From NCBI GenBank assembly GCA_039602395.1, contig JBCNJP010000010.1, positions 35,800,590 to 35,864,589 of the forward strand: a stretch of DNA of 64,000 bases, read 5' to 3'. The translations under genes were made by a program, and so were the position numbers. How positions within the stretch are numbered: position 1 is the first letter of the stretch; each line of letters opens with the position of its first letter. The notes below the pieces were generated by a model, which was not told the origin of the DNA, ran no database searches, and was given only the letters and a program-made list of their open reading frames with translations. This DNA is from Deinandra increscens subsp. villosa (lineage: Eukaryota > Streptophyta > Magnoliopsida > Asterales > Asteraceae). Below are positions 44,059 through 55,960 of this stretch, one piece after another.

Positions 44059-44921
44059 TGTTTTGGTCAAAAATTCACAAAGGAATTTCGTATTCCAAAC
44101 TTAGAATGTGAGGTAGTGTGCTTGTTAATATGTTCGAAATGTAAAACTGAACACAAGGATGTAACGAGGGAAAAATCCAGGATTCTTTGAGTTGCCTCTA
44201 GGAATCCTAGCAAAAAAACCTCGGGAGCCGGCCTGAAGAGCCCGCTACCACACAATTTTATTGATAGGAAACTGTAAATTACAAGTGTTTTGGAGGTTTG
44301 ATCGATCAGGCTAAGTGTTACAGAGATTGTATGCTATCAGAGCTAAAGTGTGAGTGAGTTGTGTCCCTAAGTCGATCAAAACCTCTATTTATATAGTTAC
44401 AAGGTAATAACCGAAAGTGCTAAAAATAAGGGATTCCATTCCTAAGTCTTTGTGAACGTTAGGAATCAGTTATTGCACGTTCTTTAATGCTTGACCTGGT
44501 CTTTAGCCTTCATTTACACGTCCCTTTAAGCCTGCAATTAATTAGGACACATGGACAATTGAAACGGTTAGTCAATAACTGCATTTCAGGATACCGAACC
44601 TGTCAGGATACTGAACCACTTGAGCTTCCGGCAAGGATCCTGAAACAAAACAACCAACTGTCCTATATTTTAGGGATTCTCCCCATTGAGTCAATATGAA
44701 CGTTGTGGACCACTTAGTCCACGTTCTTTAATCTTTGTCCGAGTCTTTAGGCTTGTTTTACACGTTTTCTTTACCTGTAAGCAAATAAATACGAGGAACA
44801 ACATAGCGGTTAGTCGATAACTGTAATTCAGGATGCCCGAACCTATCAGGATTCTCAACCCGTCTGAGGATACTGGACCACTTGAGCTTCCGCCGAGGAT
44901 CCCGAAATATCAGCCCAAACA
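44059..44921 (-). mobile_element. Tat-2 5' LTR (863 bp)
   Basis: Same length and, by eye, the same sequence as 36149-37011. It is followed by the outer GGGAT and the last codons of copia D pol. Confidence 0.88.
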
Positions 44922-44942
44922 GGGATGATGAACTTTGAATAA

Positions 44943-45707
44943 GACTTTTCACAATTTTAATAAAAGAGAGGAATGTGCTCAAGAGCCCGTCTCTTGATAC
45001 AAAAAGAAAAAGAGAATGAAAATCTTTAGTGTTAATCAGACAACATTTCAGTTCATAGTCAGTAACTGCTGTTAAAGCTATGGACAATTAACATAAATTT
45101 TCAAAAAAATTAAAAAAATCATGTGTTTTGGATTTCCGGTTCAAGTTCAGGTTCAACCTGAGAAGACAACTTTTGAAATTCACCGGGTGAACTTCAACCG
45201 GAATAATGCTTTAAAAATGATGTGGAAAATTATTTTGAAAACAATTCTTTCAAGCGGAAAATTTGTCCGCTTGATGTTCAGACGGAAGAATTTTTTGTTT
45301 TTAAAATAAAGGAGAAAATGGGTTCCGCTTGAACTTCCAGGTCAACAAAGTCAATGTCTCATTTAATTACCCGGAAGGCATAGTTTTCTAAGCGGATATA
45401 CATTTATTTACCCATTAAGTTTTTAACTGTTTAAAATTCGAGGTTTCAGTAAATTTACTTTTGGATAAAGACATGCTTTAACTGGTTGTACTGTATAACC
45501 CATAAAGCACCTGTCTCAATGAGTCACTGAACCGTCTGTTTACAACCTCTCTCCTCCACGTCAGCACCGAAAAATGTAAAAAACCCTAATTTACCGTCAG
45601 TTTCCCCATTTCTCTCAACCCCACTCAGAAATTACTCCCGAATTTCTCTCAAACCCTCTCCGATAAACCTCCGATTAACCGTCAATACTCTCAAACCTGT
45701 ATCAACA
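44943..45707 (+). promoter_or_regulatory. Copia D spacer with gene-like leader before the extra ORF
   Basis: Non-coding between pol stop and extra ORF. 45128-45350 has many TTCAACCGGAA/TTCCGCTTGAA motifs. 45540-45707 looks like a plant 5' leader: CCACGTCAGC (ACGT core) at 45557, CT-rich tracts, and the start context ACAATGGC. A separate promoter for the extra ORF is an inference. Confidence 0.4.
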
Positions 45708-48700
45708 ATGGCTCCCAAAGCGAAGGCGAGTGGCAAGAAGCCAATCGGTGATTCCAAGTTCCCCGTAGAGCATAACCTGGTGGCATACCTAGAACCACCA
45801 ACCAAAACTGATATCTACAACGGCTTGATAGACTTCATCAAAAGGTCTCATCTCCATCATGCGCTCACTGTTGAAGCCGAAATTTTCGAAGAAGTGATGG
45901 AAGACTTTTAGGGTTCATGCTAGGGTTACCGAAGGCGAAAACGGTAGTGACAAAATTGTGTCAACTATTCAAGGGAAGGAAGTGGAAATCGATGAAGCCA
46001 AGGTGCGAAAACTGTTGAAGTTAAGGGATGAAGGTGGATATGAAACGGTTGATCACACCAAATATCTCCGCTTGTTCAGAAATCTTGGATATGGTGGTTC
46101 CCTGCAGAGCAAAACCATCAAGAAAGGGCAGTTACCATACAAATGGAGGTTCCTAGCACACACAATTCTGGTGTGTTTGTCTCCAAAGAAGGGCAGATTT
46201 GACGAGCTTGCCAGTGAACAAGCTTCTGCCTTCTATGCTGTGGTAAAAAGTGAAAATTTTAATTTTTCCAAACTCATTTTTCAAGCCCTAAAATCAAATG
46301 TCCAACCTGAATATGTTTACCTATATCCTAGATTTTTAACTTACATTCTCAAAGAAGAGTACCCCCAAATAGTTTGGCTTGGTATAATTTTGCATCAGAA
46401 ACTTCTAAATGAGAAAACTTTTTCCAACCTTGCTTTAAACAAGTCTGCATTTCTTGGAAGGGACACTAACTATCCCTTACCAATTCGAAGGCAGTTTCCT
46501 GATGAACCTGCTACTGCAGAGGTTCAAACGGAAACTGTAGCAGCAACTGAGCCTCAAGCTCAAGATGACAGAACTGTAGACCTAACAGCATCTGATCCCA
46601 CACCTGTCCCAGCTTCCTCTTCACTCAAAACCTTTAAATCCAAAAAGAGGAAAGCTCCCACAAATACTACCACTGCCACCTCCTCATCCAACTCACCTCC
46701 TGTCATTTTCAAAAGACAGAGAAATGTGGTAACTGGGTCTCCTCCACTTAGTACCACCAACCAACCCGAAGCTTCTAACCCCGCCCAAGGCAAAAAGTCT
46801 AAGCGAAAACTGGTAAAATTGGGATTATCTCTTAGGGATGAACCTTCAGTTGAGGGGGAGTCATTAGAAACAGATGTACCATCCCCATCTGAACATTTTT
46901 CACCCCTACAACCCTTGTCACCTAGGAGTGACAGTGCTCCCAATCCTAGCTTAAATGAAGGTGTTATTAACTCACCTGCCTCATTACATGAGAACATCCT
47001 GCTGTAGCACTGCAACCCCACTCCTCACCGGAGGTGAATCTCAGGAGTCATGAAGAGATTCATGCAAAAAAGGATGCTGCTGCCCAAGGATCCCTACTGG
47101 ATCTTGGTGTCAGTAGTAACATTAATAAGACCCAATTTGCGGCAATCTTCTCTGAATCAGCACCTGGAAGTCCTTTATTGGAACCAAGGGTTGCTGAAAC
47201 AGATGAGGAGAATCCCTGGTGCCAAGAAGCCATGGGTACCAATGCTGATCAATCTCAGATTGATAGTTTGGTTGTGTCCAAGGATACTGGCAAAGAGCTA
47301 GTTGAGGACAGTTATACACTACCTGAATTGACGAAGTTGTACCTTTCTCTGTAAGCACATGTTGAAACTCTCAACACAACTATTGCCAAACTGGTTCAAG
47401 CTGATCCTATTCAAACTGAAGCAGGCCCTTCAAAACCTATCAGAGATGCTGATGAAGTTATTGCAACTGATGAAGCTGATACTGTCAAATTGGGGGAGAA
47501 GCTACCCTCAAGACCTGTTATCACAGAAATTGAAGAAGTTCAAAGGATACCGGCTGAAGTCAGAGCCACAGCTTGCCAAAGAATTGGTGTGAATCCCTTC
47601 TCAGTTGAAGAAAGTTGGGTGAATATGAGATGCAGTCAACTGATTGCCATTTCTCCTTTTAAGGAGCCCAATCTCACTGAACTTGTTCAGTCGTCCATGC
47701 TGATTGCTGGTGCTCTCCCTGAGCACATCAATTTGATCACGACACTCCTCAAGGATGTCATTTTTCCGGCTGAAAGAGCCAGTGATCAAGTGGCAGGAAA
47801 TATTGCCTCCGCCAGCAAGGTAGTAAATGATGCTGAAGAAAGCACTGCCATTATTGCAGTTGCTACAATGACCGAAGGGGAAGACGAAAATTTGATTGGT
47901 GAAGGAGAAGGAACTGAAGTATTGGAAACAGCCGACAAAGAACCCGAAGTCACCAAACCTCAGGTGGTGACTGAAGGGAAATTTCATGTTCAACCGGAAG
48001 TTCAACCAGAACTTCAACCGGTAGTTCAACCGGAAGAACACAGGAGTGAAGGAGCAGAAGACATAGCCGAAACTTTGATAGCCTTAAGGAGCTCAGAACA
48101 AGTTCAAACTGAAACACCTATTCAAACTGATATTCCAAAAACCATTCAACAGGTGGTTCAGACTCTTGAAGCTGAGGCTGTAGTAAAGATGGTAGAAGAA
48201 GCCAAAAGGGTAGCGGAAGATGAGAGGCTAGCCAGAGAGCTTCAAGAAGAATATGATCTGTATTTACAAGATAGTGTGATTGCAAATCTACTTGAAGAGG
48301 CAAAGACTAGGTCTTTCAACTGGAGACTGAAGGATTACAATTTGGATGCAGTGTCTGATGCTGATAGGCAGAGGTTAATTTCTATTGCCTCTCAATTGCC
48401 TACCAAGCTGGTAAAGAATGATGAGAATTACCTACTGCTGAAAAAGGTAAAAAGGGCACTTGTGGTTAGGAATTTAAAGAAAGAGGAATAGGTAGCTCAG
48501 ATGCAAGTTAGGGGACTTTGCAGCTTGATTGATGAAATCTTTTATGAACTGAAAGGAGAAATTGCAGCTGTCAATCCTAAATTGGTGATGCCTTCACCTT
48601 CAGAGCTGATCTCAGGTACAACAACTGCTAATGTTAAACCTGAATTTATTGAATTTGCAGATGTACCACCTCCACCTTCATTTATTTACAACCCAGACCC

Positions 48701-48996
48701 AATGCCTACAACAGTTCCATCTATCTTACAGTCACTTGCCATCACACCATACAAACCTCCCTCCATCTCCAAGAAAGTTGCCTCTAAACTTGCCAATCCC
48801 AAGTACAGAACAGACAACTTTACACCCATCATCCCTCTTAAGAAAAATCCTCCACCTACCATGGATTTCTCTGACATCTTCCCTCCTACTCCACCTTCAA
48901 GCCCAACTCCTGAAGCCAGTAAACTACCATCACAAACCTCCCTTCCTCCACTCACCATCAAAGAACCTTCCACCACCACTAAACCTACTCAAGATC
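45708..48996 (+). pseudogene. Copia D extra ORF downstream of pol, first part
   Basis: A large protein of unknown function placed where SIRE-type copia elements carry an envelope-like ORF. It starts MAPKAKASGKKPIGD. The N-terminal 300 residues form a helical domain (FRNLGYGG, YKWRFLAHTILVCLSPK, FNFSKLIF, YPRFLTYILKEEYP) with a general likeness to plant-transposon proteins of the gag-like class. Long Ser/Thr/Pro-rich and Glu/Val-rich linkers and a Pro-rich end follow. Breaks: one extra T at 45906-45909 (TAG 45909-45911), stop at 47005-47007, TAA near 47352, and TAG near 48489. I see no convincing membrane segment. Solo LTR F splits it at 48996. Confidence 0.6.
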
Positions 48997-51117
48997 TGTA
49001 AGGCCCCAATCCCATTTTCACGTATTAACATCGTTTCGAAAATCAGAGTTTGAAAATTTCATAACATAAACATAAATTTCATCCTTTGCCATGACACATT
49101 TACAAAATCAGGTGCTCGACACCATTAACTTCATAGGAATGCTACAAAACATTCACAATAACAAGCATATGCATCTAGGTCCCAAAAAATGTGATGTTCG
49201 GTTCCAAAAATCTTCGATTCGATCCCGACCCGCCAACTATTGTTTACCTGCCAAAAACACTAGTAACACATTAGTATTAATGGCAAACAGCAGCAACCAA
49301 CCCAGTACACCCTTCAAATTCAAGGAAACAAAACAAAAATCCGGACAGCAGCTCCAAGCGTATCGCTTGGAGCTGCAGATGTCCCAGGCGATACGCCTGG
49401 AACCCTATTTCCAGGGCTCCAGGCCAGTTTTCCCATACTTAGCCAAATTTTTAGCATTTTCACCCCTTTTGCAATTTCACCTATCATAACTTCATTTTTA
49501 ACACTAGAAACTCATTATAACCTATCATCTATGGTTATAATGCATTTCCGTAAAAATCACAAATTTACTACGTAATCAAATTCAACTAGCACCCGAACCG
49601 ACCCGTTGACCCGTTAAGGCATTTATCACATTCCAGCCCTAATACACACCTCCACCTGCAATTTCTCATCATACTCATATCTTGACACACACATATGTTG
49701 TGCCAAGCCGCTTAGTCTTTCTTGTTGCGACAATTGGAGAATTGTAACTTCACAATTACTCACATCGTCACAACTCTACTGCTCGACCCAAAGAGGGTCA
49801 TACACCACTGCTTTTCCCAACTTGGTCGTTTGCATACCAAGTCCCTCATTCCGCAACAACAAGTCTCTAGGTGTTTGGTGTTCACTAGATACTAGGTCAA
49901 TAGACATTGTCATCTAGTGAACGTTCCACAATTCATGACATATAAGTACATATACATAACTAACCGCTACGTGTTACCTTTAAGCTTTATTCTTGCCTTC
50001 ACGTTGGTGACTTGTAGTTCCACTCGCTTCACCTATATCCATTACATTGTTTAGATTACCATTGCATATTCATGGATCACACGATTATCATACAATCACC
50101 TAAACAACTCATGAAATTAGCATACACACAAGTCCATTCTCATTCAAGCATTTCCTCAAACATCTTAGGTGCTCATATTGAATTCTACTTAATGAGTAGC
50201 CTACAATATTTCATCCTATCCATTTTCATCATATATGCATTCTATAATATATCACAACTTGATTCACCAATATTCAACTCATACACATAATAAATCTTCA
50301 CTCAAGCATTTCATCAAACACCTTATATGCATAATTGGTGATCTACAAGTTTAGAGGCTTTCATGCTTACATTACACCCACAATTCATCATACTACCAAA
50401 ATTCACAGCTTTTACACTAAAGCAACTACTCATATCAGTTTACTAGCATACGTGGTGCATAATTAACCAACCCACATCACCCATCCACCATAAATATCGA
50501 AACCCATGAGGTGGGGGTTTGACCTCCACCCCAACCTCTACAATTAACACACAAATCAGTCATGCAAGCAGAAATTTAGCATCATCTAGGTACATAAACA
50601 CATAACAACACAGAATTCGACCTCAATTTAGCATCCAGATGAAACCCATGAATTCACCCTATCATAGAAACACTTACTTGATCAAGAACACCCAATGGAG
50701 AGCTCAAAACAAGAAATTACAAGCCCTCCTAAGCTAGAATTCGGATTCCTCTAAGCAAATTCCACCCCAACTCCCTTGATTTCAAGGATTTCAAGAACTA
50801 GGGCTCCTCTCCCTCTCTTCTCTCTCGTACGCGACTTCTGAGTCTGGGGGAAACCCAGACTTATTTTTCTTGCCCCTATGTTATAGCTTTGGTCCCTCTA
50901 ATTTCATATTTTATAAAATTCAGCCAAGACCCTTTTATTTACACAATTAATCCTCTAACTTTCTTTAGTTTGACCATCTACTAATAAAGTTAACTTTTAA
51001 CTAGAAATCCCCATTAAATAACCCGGTTAACCATCTAAACCCGCTTATTACTCTAAAACCCACGTAAATCATAATTAAAATTAAACACCCAATTATTTTG
51101 AAACTCGGGATGTCACA
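48997..51117 (-). mobile_element. F: solo LTR (2121 bp)
   Basis: Bounded by TGTAAGGCCCC and GGGATGTCACA, flanked by AGATC (48992-48996, 51118-51122). Read on the minus strand it starts TGTGACATCCCGAG, like the E family (TGTGACATCCGAGAA), so it is a related gypsy LTR in opposite orientation. It contains two perfect hairpins (separate entry). No open frame of note. Confidence 0.85.
49348..49400. repeat. Two perfect hairpins in solo LTR F
   Basis: 49348-49376: 13-bp arms GCAGCTCCAAGCG, loop TAT. 49384-49400: 7-bp arms CCAGGCG, loop ATA. The cores are those of the Athila-like LTR hairpins, in the same order and with a similar 7-9 bp gap, but the outer arm bases differ and remain complementary. 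Confidence 0.85.
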
Positions 51118-51834
51118 AGATCAACCTGATCCCTCTTCTCAATCCTCAAAGGGAAAAGCTCCAAAAGTAATAGAATCAACTGATGATTCCAATGAGGAAA
51201 ACAAATTGAGAAAGAGAAGACTGCTGCATCACAAACGAAAAAGAGAGCAAAGGCCAAGGAAAAGAGCCCCACCCAGGCAAAACAAAATTGTTGGGTGAAC
51301 AGTTAATGAAGACACTTTTGACTTCAAATTCCAGTGCCTAAGTGGGATCACCAGAGTAGTGAATGCTCATCTTGCCACCAGAATGCTTGACATCTTCCAA
51401 TTATCGGATATCTATGCGAAAATGCAAGGGATAGTGAGTTTGTCCAGAGCTGAGCCCCTGCTAAGAATGAGCATAGAACCAAAAGTGCTCGGGCATGGAC
51501 TGATCTTTGAAACTCAGGTTGATGAAGATATTGAAGAAAACACAACCAGTCCGATAAAGTTTGTGATTTGGGAAGAAGAAGAAAAACTCTTCTATGTTCA
51601 CATGCAGATAGCAGCTTCACAACCCATCAAGCAATCAATGTTCAAGATCAGTGGAATGAAAAAGATTGGGAAGCTCTGCAACATGCAAAGGTCACCATGA
51701 CCAGAATGAGTGATCTCTCAAAAGATGTGAATGCAAGGGATAAGGTCTTTGACAAGTAGGTCAAGGAGAAGAAAAGTTTTGGGTACAAGTCAATTTTTGA
51801 AGATAAACATTGGAATTTGACAGCATCAGCTTAG
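51118..51834 (+). pseudogene. Copia D extra ORF, C-terminal part
   Basis: Continues the frame after F (QPDPSSQSSKGKAPK..), with a basic stretch, TGA at 51296-51298, a domain around IDIFQLSDIYAKMQ / LGHGLIFETQV, and a frameshift near 51650. It ends in TAG at 51832-51834 inside the polypurine tract. Confidence 0.55.
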
Positions 51835-51842
51835 GGGGAGAT
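51831..51842 (+). other. Copia D polypurine tract
   Basis: TTAGGGGGAGAT directly before the 3' LTR, the typical plus-strand primer of plant copia elements. It sets the LTR start at 51843. Confidence 0.85.
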
Positions 51843-52532
51843 TGTAAGGAATATTGCGCTTGGAAGATTTCCGGCTGAATGCCAATTTTGTATAGTTCCG
51901 GCTGAAGTTGGAGTTGAAGCGGAATTCTTACTTCAAGCGGAACTGGCAGTTCAAGCGGAAAGAAGCAGTTTTGTCCCTTAGCGAATATTCCGGGTGAACT
52001 CGATTATCCACCAGATAATGAGTTCAACCGGACTTTTCCTGAGATGTCTTTTCAGCAAGTCCAATCCTGCAAAAGCTTCTCGTATGCTTCTATATCTGAT
52101 TCAAGTCGCTCTCCTAAAGTAGTATGGTGCTGCAAACACGCAAGATATTCCAATTGCCGATGTTTATTCTTTTGGTAGTTTATATTTGACTTTTTAGTTT
52201 ACGGTCTAGATTAGATCGCATGAGATCAATGGCTGTCATTGATCTCATCAGCACTATATATAGCATAGCTAGCTCTTAGTTTACACACAGTTGTCATCTT
52301 TGTTGTTATCAGTTCTTGAACAACTTGTAATAGTGCAGCTTTGAGTTAATGCAAATAGTGTCGAGTATTTGATACTTTGTTGTTACTATAATTATGCAAA
52401 TCAAGCTTTTACATTATACACAAGAACTCAATTTTGCTTAAGTAAAGTGAAATATAACTTTAATTCCGCAGGGTTATATTTGCAAGTAAAGGGCTTTGTT
52501 TAAGTTTAACTTTAACTTATAACGATCCTACA
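51843..52532 (+). mobile_element. Copia D 3' LTR (690 bp)
   Basis: Same length as 28443-29132; about 15 differences by eye, five of them in one block (ACTATG against GTATAG near 51890). TATATATAG at 52255-52263. Followed by TCAAA and Tat-1 gag. Confidence 0.88.
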
Positions 52533-54607
52533 TCAAAGGATACAGTCTTTTCCTGTGTCAGGGTGGAAGTCCAGACAGATCTGGATCCCTATTCAGACTT
52601 AGATTCTTTAGCGTGCTTCTTTGCTGAGGAATACGAGGTGCCACAAATATCTGAGCCTCCTGATATGAAGTTGATGATTTAAGCATCGTGTGGTGGAGAG
52701 GCTGCTCTTTGAGGGGCTTGTTCAGCTTCCTGAGTTTTGCTTCTCTTTCTACCCAACAACTCTTTGAGATGCCCTTTGTTGAGTAGGTAGCTGATTTCTT
52801 TCCTGAGTTCAATGCATTCATCTGTCAGATGACCAAAATCCTCGTGATAGGCACACCACTTCGATTTATCTTTCCAGGATGCCTGCTTGGTATCCTTCCT
52901 GGGCCATCTTGCTTTTTCACCTAGATCCTGCATGGCACACATTAAACCACCAATGTCAATTGAAAAACAGTATTCAGATACCTTGGGGTATTCCTCATCA
53001 TCGTCATCTTGATCCATGACATTAACTCTTTGATTATCCTGCTTGGAATATGGCCTGGATCTGTACGGTTTCCCAGGGGATTCCAATTTCTTGCTGTTGT
53101 GATCATATTTGGGGATATCCAGTCTTTGGTGAATTTTCTTGTCGTCTTCCAATTGGATGAACCTTAAGGCTCTGCTTCGAACTTCGTCAAGGTTCCTGCA
53201 AGGAGTCATGACAAGATCGTCGTAAAAACGGGAATCCCTTCGGAGTCCCATCTTGAAGACTTCAACCGCGGCTGCCATATCCAGGTTGGGAATCTCCAAA
53301 GATTCTCGTCCGACTCTGGCAATGTACTCTCTGAGCGGCTCGTCTGATTTCTGGACTATCCTGTATAAATCACCGGTTAGTTTCTCAAAGGTCCTGCTAC
53401 AAGAAAATTGACTGTTAAACATGTTAACCAAATGAGAAAACGAAGTAATAGTGTTGGGAGGAATGCTCAGTAGCCATTTCATGGCTGGTCCTGTTATGGT
53501 TGAACCAAAGCCTTTGCATAGACAGGCTTCTTTGATTTCTATTGGAATGGGATTGATTTCCATGCGCTCCCTGTAATGTGCCACGTGCTCTTCAGGATCT
53601 ATGGTTCCATCGTAAAGATTCATGCTTGGAGTTTGGAAACGCTTCGGGATCTCCACTTGGGAAATCGGCCAAGCAAATCTGGAGATCTTGTGGCTTTCCA
53701 AAGAAACCTCAGGAATAGGCTTCAGGATCCCTGGAACACTTGATATCATCTCTTTCAACTTCTGGAGCTCCCTAGCGATACTTGGATGAATACCTGCATC
53801 ATGAGGAGCACCCTGGTTAGAAACGATAGGAATTGAATTGGACATATTACCTGGGCCAGGATTCTGGATTGGAATCCTGGGACTGTAGCCATAGTTCGCT
53901 GGGATGCTCGGCTCTGTAGTGGCTGCTGTTTTCATGGGGATGAAGTCACCATCATGCACATCTGAGGAGCTAGTCTTGAAAACTCCTGCAGATACAGAAG
54001 GGTTAAAATATTGATATCCTTGGGGGTTTTGGCTTGGATTCCCAGCAGAAAAAGGATATCCTTGAGACGGCGAGGCTGAGGATCCCGACAGTGGTGGAAT
54101 CCAAGGACCCTTGTAGCGTGACTGTGAGGATTCTGGTGGGACAACTCCTGAGAATCCAACAGTACTCTCTGCATATCCAACGGCCTGAGAAGTCAATGTA
54201 GGGGCTGTAGTGAAGCGTGTAGTTGATTTGTAACCGTAGCGTGCCGGACCTGAGGATCCTGACGCATTGAAGTCAAGATGCCTGGGAAACAGAGGACTTT
54301 GTTCCTCCACAGGTTTCTTAGACTTTTTAAGCTGCTCGATCTCCTTCATCACCGTTTGGTTGGTCTTCTCTTGCTGATCCATTTGACTTTTTACCTGCTT
54401 AATCAAGGAAAACAAATCGTTGTTAGTGATAACGGGATCAACAGATTGAACCTGGTATCCTGTGAAGACAGGATAGTCAGTTTTTCTCGGCTGCTCGTCC
54501 ACATTCTTCTGTCGGTCATTGGTTTTCTTCTGGCTTCCTGGAGCGGAAGGAAGAGGAGGAATGGAGGACGATGTATAGGCCGAAGCAGATTTTTGTAGGT
54601 TTGACAT
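52533..54607 (-). pseudogene. Tat-1 gag, N-terminal to zinc-box part
   Basis: Start ATG at 54607 (MSNLQKSAS). A Ser/Pro-rich N-terminus and a coiled coil (SLIKQVKSQMDQQEKTNQ) precede the gag domain (PEEHVAHYRERMEINPIP.., WLLSIPPNTITSFSHL) and a zinc-like box WCAYHEDFGHLTDEC. A TAA at 52679-52681 replaces a Gln codon that is intact in Tat-2 and in the 29133-29700 copy. The frame then runs to the copia D insertion point at 52533; protease resumes at 28442. Gag builds the particle. Confidence 0.88.
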
Positions 54608-54674
54608 CTTTGGGATTGGAGATCAAATGAAGTGAACAAAGTATGAAATTTTTGGTAAGATTAAGCACCACTTG

Positions 54675-54691
54675 CCGCACGGTGGGCGCCA
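54675..54691 (-). other. Tat-1 primer binding site
   Basis: Minus strand TGGCGCCCACCGTGCGG, three bases from the LTR end. It is of the TGGCGCCCACCGTG type found in plant Tat elements. The leader to the gag ATG is only about 70 bp. Confidence 0.85.
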
Positions 54692-54694
54692 AAC

Positions 54695-55332
54695 TATTTT
54701 GGTCAAAAATTCACTTGGGAATCCTGTATTTCAAATTTAGATTGTGAGGTAGAGTGCTTAATGATCGAATGGGTAAGTAATCCAAGTTAGGATGGTGACA
54801 CGATGATTTAGCGAGGAAAACTCCAGAATCCTTCGAGTTGCCTCTGGGAATCCTGGATAAAAACCTCGGGAGCCGGCCGAATAGCCGCCTCCTAGTCAAT
54901 TTTATTGATAACGAAAGGAAGAATTACAAGGGGTTGGAGGTTTGACCGATCAGAGCTAAGTGTTACAGTGTTTGCAGTGGTAATCGAACTTTGGTAAGTG
55001 TTGTGTGTGTTCCTACTGATCGAATCCTCGTTTATATAACAAACTAACTACTAACTAACTATCCGGGATTCTCAGGATCTCTTCTCCCCATTTCTCTTGA
55101 CCGTTGAAGGAGGTTCAACCCACTCTACCACGTGCAAGCTAGTTAAGACCGAGTCTTCAGGAGGTAGTTAAACTCTTTAACGTTCCCGAAAACAAATAAA
55201 ACACATGGCAAAAATAAGGGTTAGTCAATAATAAATATTCAGGATACCTGACTGGACGGGATTCCCATACTGTAGCGAGATTCCTGATCTTATGTAGCTT
55301 TTCTGTGAGCATCCTGAAATCGACCCCTAACA
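54695..55332 (-). mobile_element. Tat-1 5' LTR (638 bp)
   Basis: Pairs with 7294-7921. Its PBS-side terminus reads TATTTTGG where the other LTR has TGTTTTGG, a mutated terminal dinucleotide. TATATAAA (minus) lies at 55031-55038. It ends CCCCTAACA and is followed by target duplication ACCAT. Confidence 0.86.
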
Positions 55333-55862
55333 ACCATGTAATCATCGAACATAGAATACGCATGTGAAAATAGAACTTGATAAATAAAACATGTTGCACC
55401 CCAAAAACATTTAAGTAAAAAGGGGCTATGAAAACTCACATGATAGCTAAAGCGTTGAGAGTAAAACCGAAGAATCGCGGCGTGAATCAAACCCGGAGAT
55501 CACCTTTACGATCGAACGTGATGGAGAAAATACCGACAAAAGATAAATAACTAAATAAGTATTCGAACGAATAAAACGTGCGACTAGCCATGAAACGACG
55601 GGCTCGATCGGATACGCGACTCGTTGGTGGAGTATTTAAGTAATAATATGAGAATATAAATAATCAAGTGGTCAAACTTATATCTAGGTCAAACGTTAAG
55701 CAAATAATTATTTATTTAACCATAAACTTTACGACGTCTCAAACCTTGATTATTTTCCATAAAATCAACCGAACCAAATTTAGTCTTCAAAAATTAATTT
55801 GGGGCTGATCTAAATATATATAATTACCAAATAAAATTTTAAGACATAACTCAAATGCTAAC
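55333..55862 (-). mobile_element. Gypsy A 5' LTR, fragment 2 of 3
   Basis: LTR sequence resumes after Tat-1 and is cut by the hAT element. The last eight bases ATGCTAAC are the hAT target duplication. Non-coding. Confidence 0.7.
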
Positions 55863-55960
55863 CAATGTTTTAAAAACCGGTTTTTTAGTTGAACCGGAAA
55901 ACGTCCCGGAAGCGGTCGAACCGGTTGGACCGGTTGAACCGGCCGGTTCAACCGGTCACT
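55863..55960. repeat. hAT left end with subterminal CCGGTT motifs
   Basis: TIR followed by about seven GAACCGG/CCGGTTC motifs in both orientations, including the palindrome AACCGGCCGGTT at 55930-55950. The right end (59395-59490) mirrors this, including the same palindrome. Confidence 0.8.

Larger units (their letters stand above)
36149..44921 (-). mobile_element. Tat-2: young Tat/Retand element with deleted 5' end
   Basis: A minus-strand element in the end of copia D pol. The target site is GGGAT at 36144-36148 and 44922-44926. The LTRs are 863 bp each (36149-37011 and 44059-44921), with no difference found by eye. Inside are a 22-bp tandem array, an intact pol and a gag-pro frame lacking about its first 118 residues. 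The leader and primer site are absent. In their place is a 74-bp copy of the left copia flank including a third GGGAT (44054-44058). Confidence 0.85.
28443..52532 (+). mobile_element. Copia D: SIRE-like element with extra ORF, nested insertions
   Basis: Plus-strand Ty1/copia element in the Tat-1 gag-pro gene, flanked by TCAAA (28438-28442, 52533-52537). Parts: 5' LTR 28443-29132, a misplaced copy of Tat-1 flank 29133-29700, gag 29701-32642, pol 32656-36148 and 44922-44942, spacer, large downstream ORF 45708-51834, purine tract, 3' LTR 51843-52532. Tat-2 and solo LTR F are inserted inside. The long ORF after pol suggests the SIRE/Maximus lineage (inference). About 15 differences separate the LTRs by eye. 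Confidence 0.82.
7294..55332 (-). mobile_element. Tat-1: Tat/Retand gypsy element split by nested insertions
   Basis: One minus-strand Ty3/gypsy element spread over 48 kb and flanked by ACCAT on both sides (7289-7293 and 55333-55337). Left to right: 3' LTR (7294-7921), antisense gene (8208-9916), insertion E1, integrase and second RNase H (22167-23915), solo LTR E2, RNase H and RT (26452-27959), protease (27963-28442), copia D, gag (52533-54607), PBS and 5' LTR (54695-55332). Removing the insertions leaves about 10-11 kb. The two RNase H domains, the TGGCGCCCACCGTG primer site and the antisense ORF between pol and 3' LTR are known traits of the Tat lineage. The copy is dead (see parts). Confidence 0.85.
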
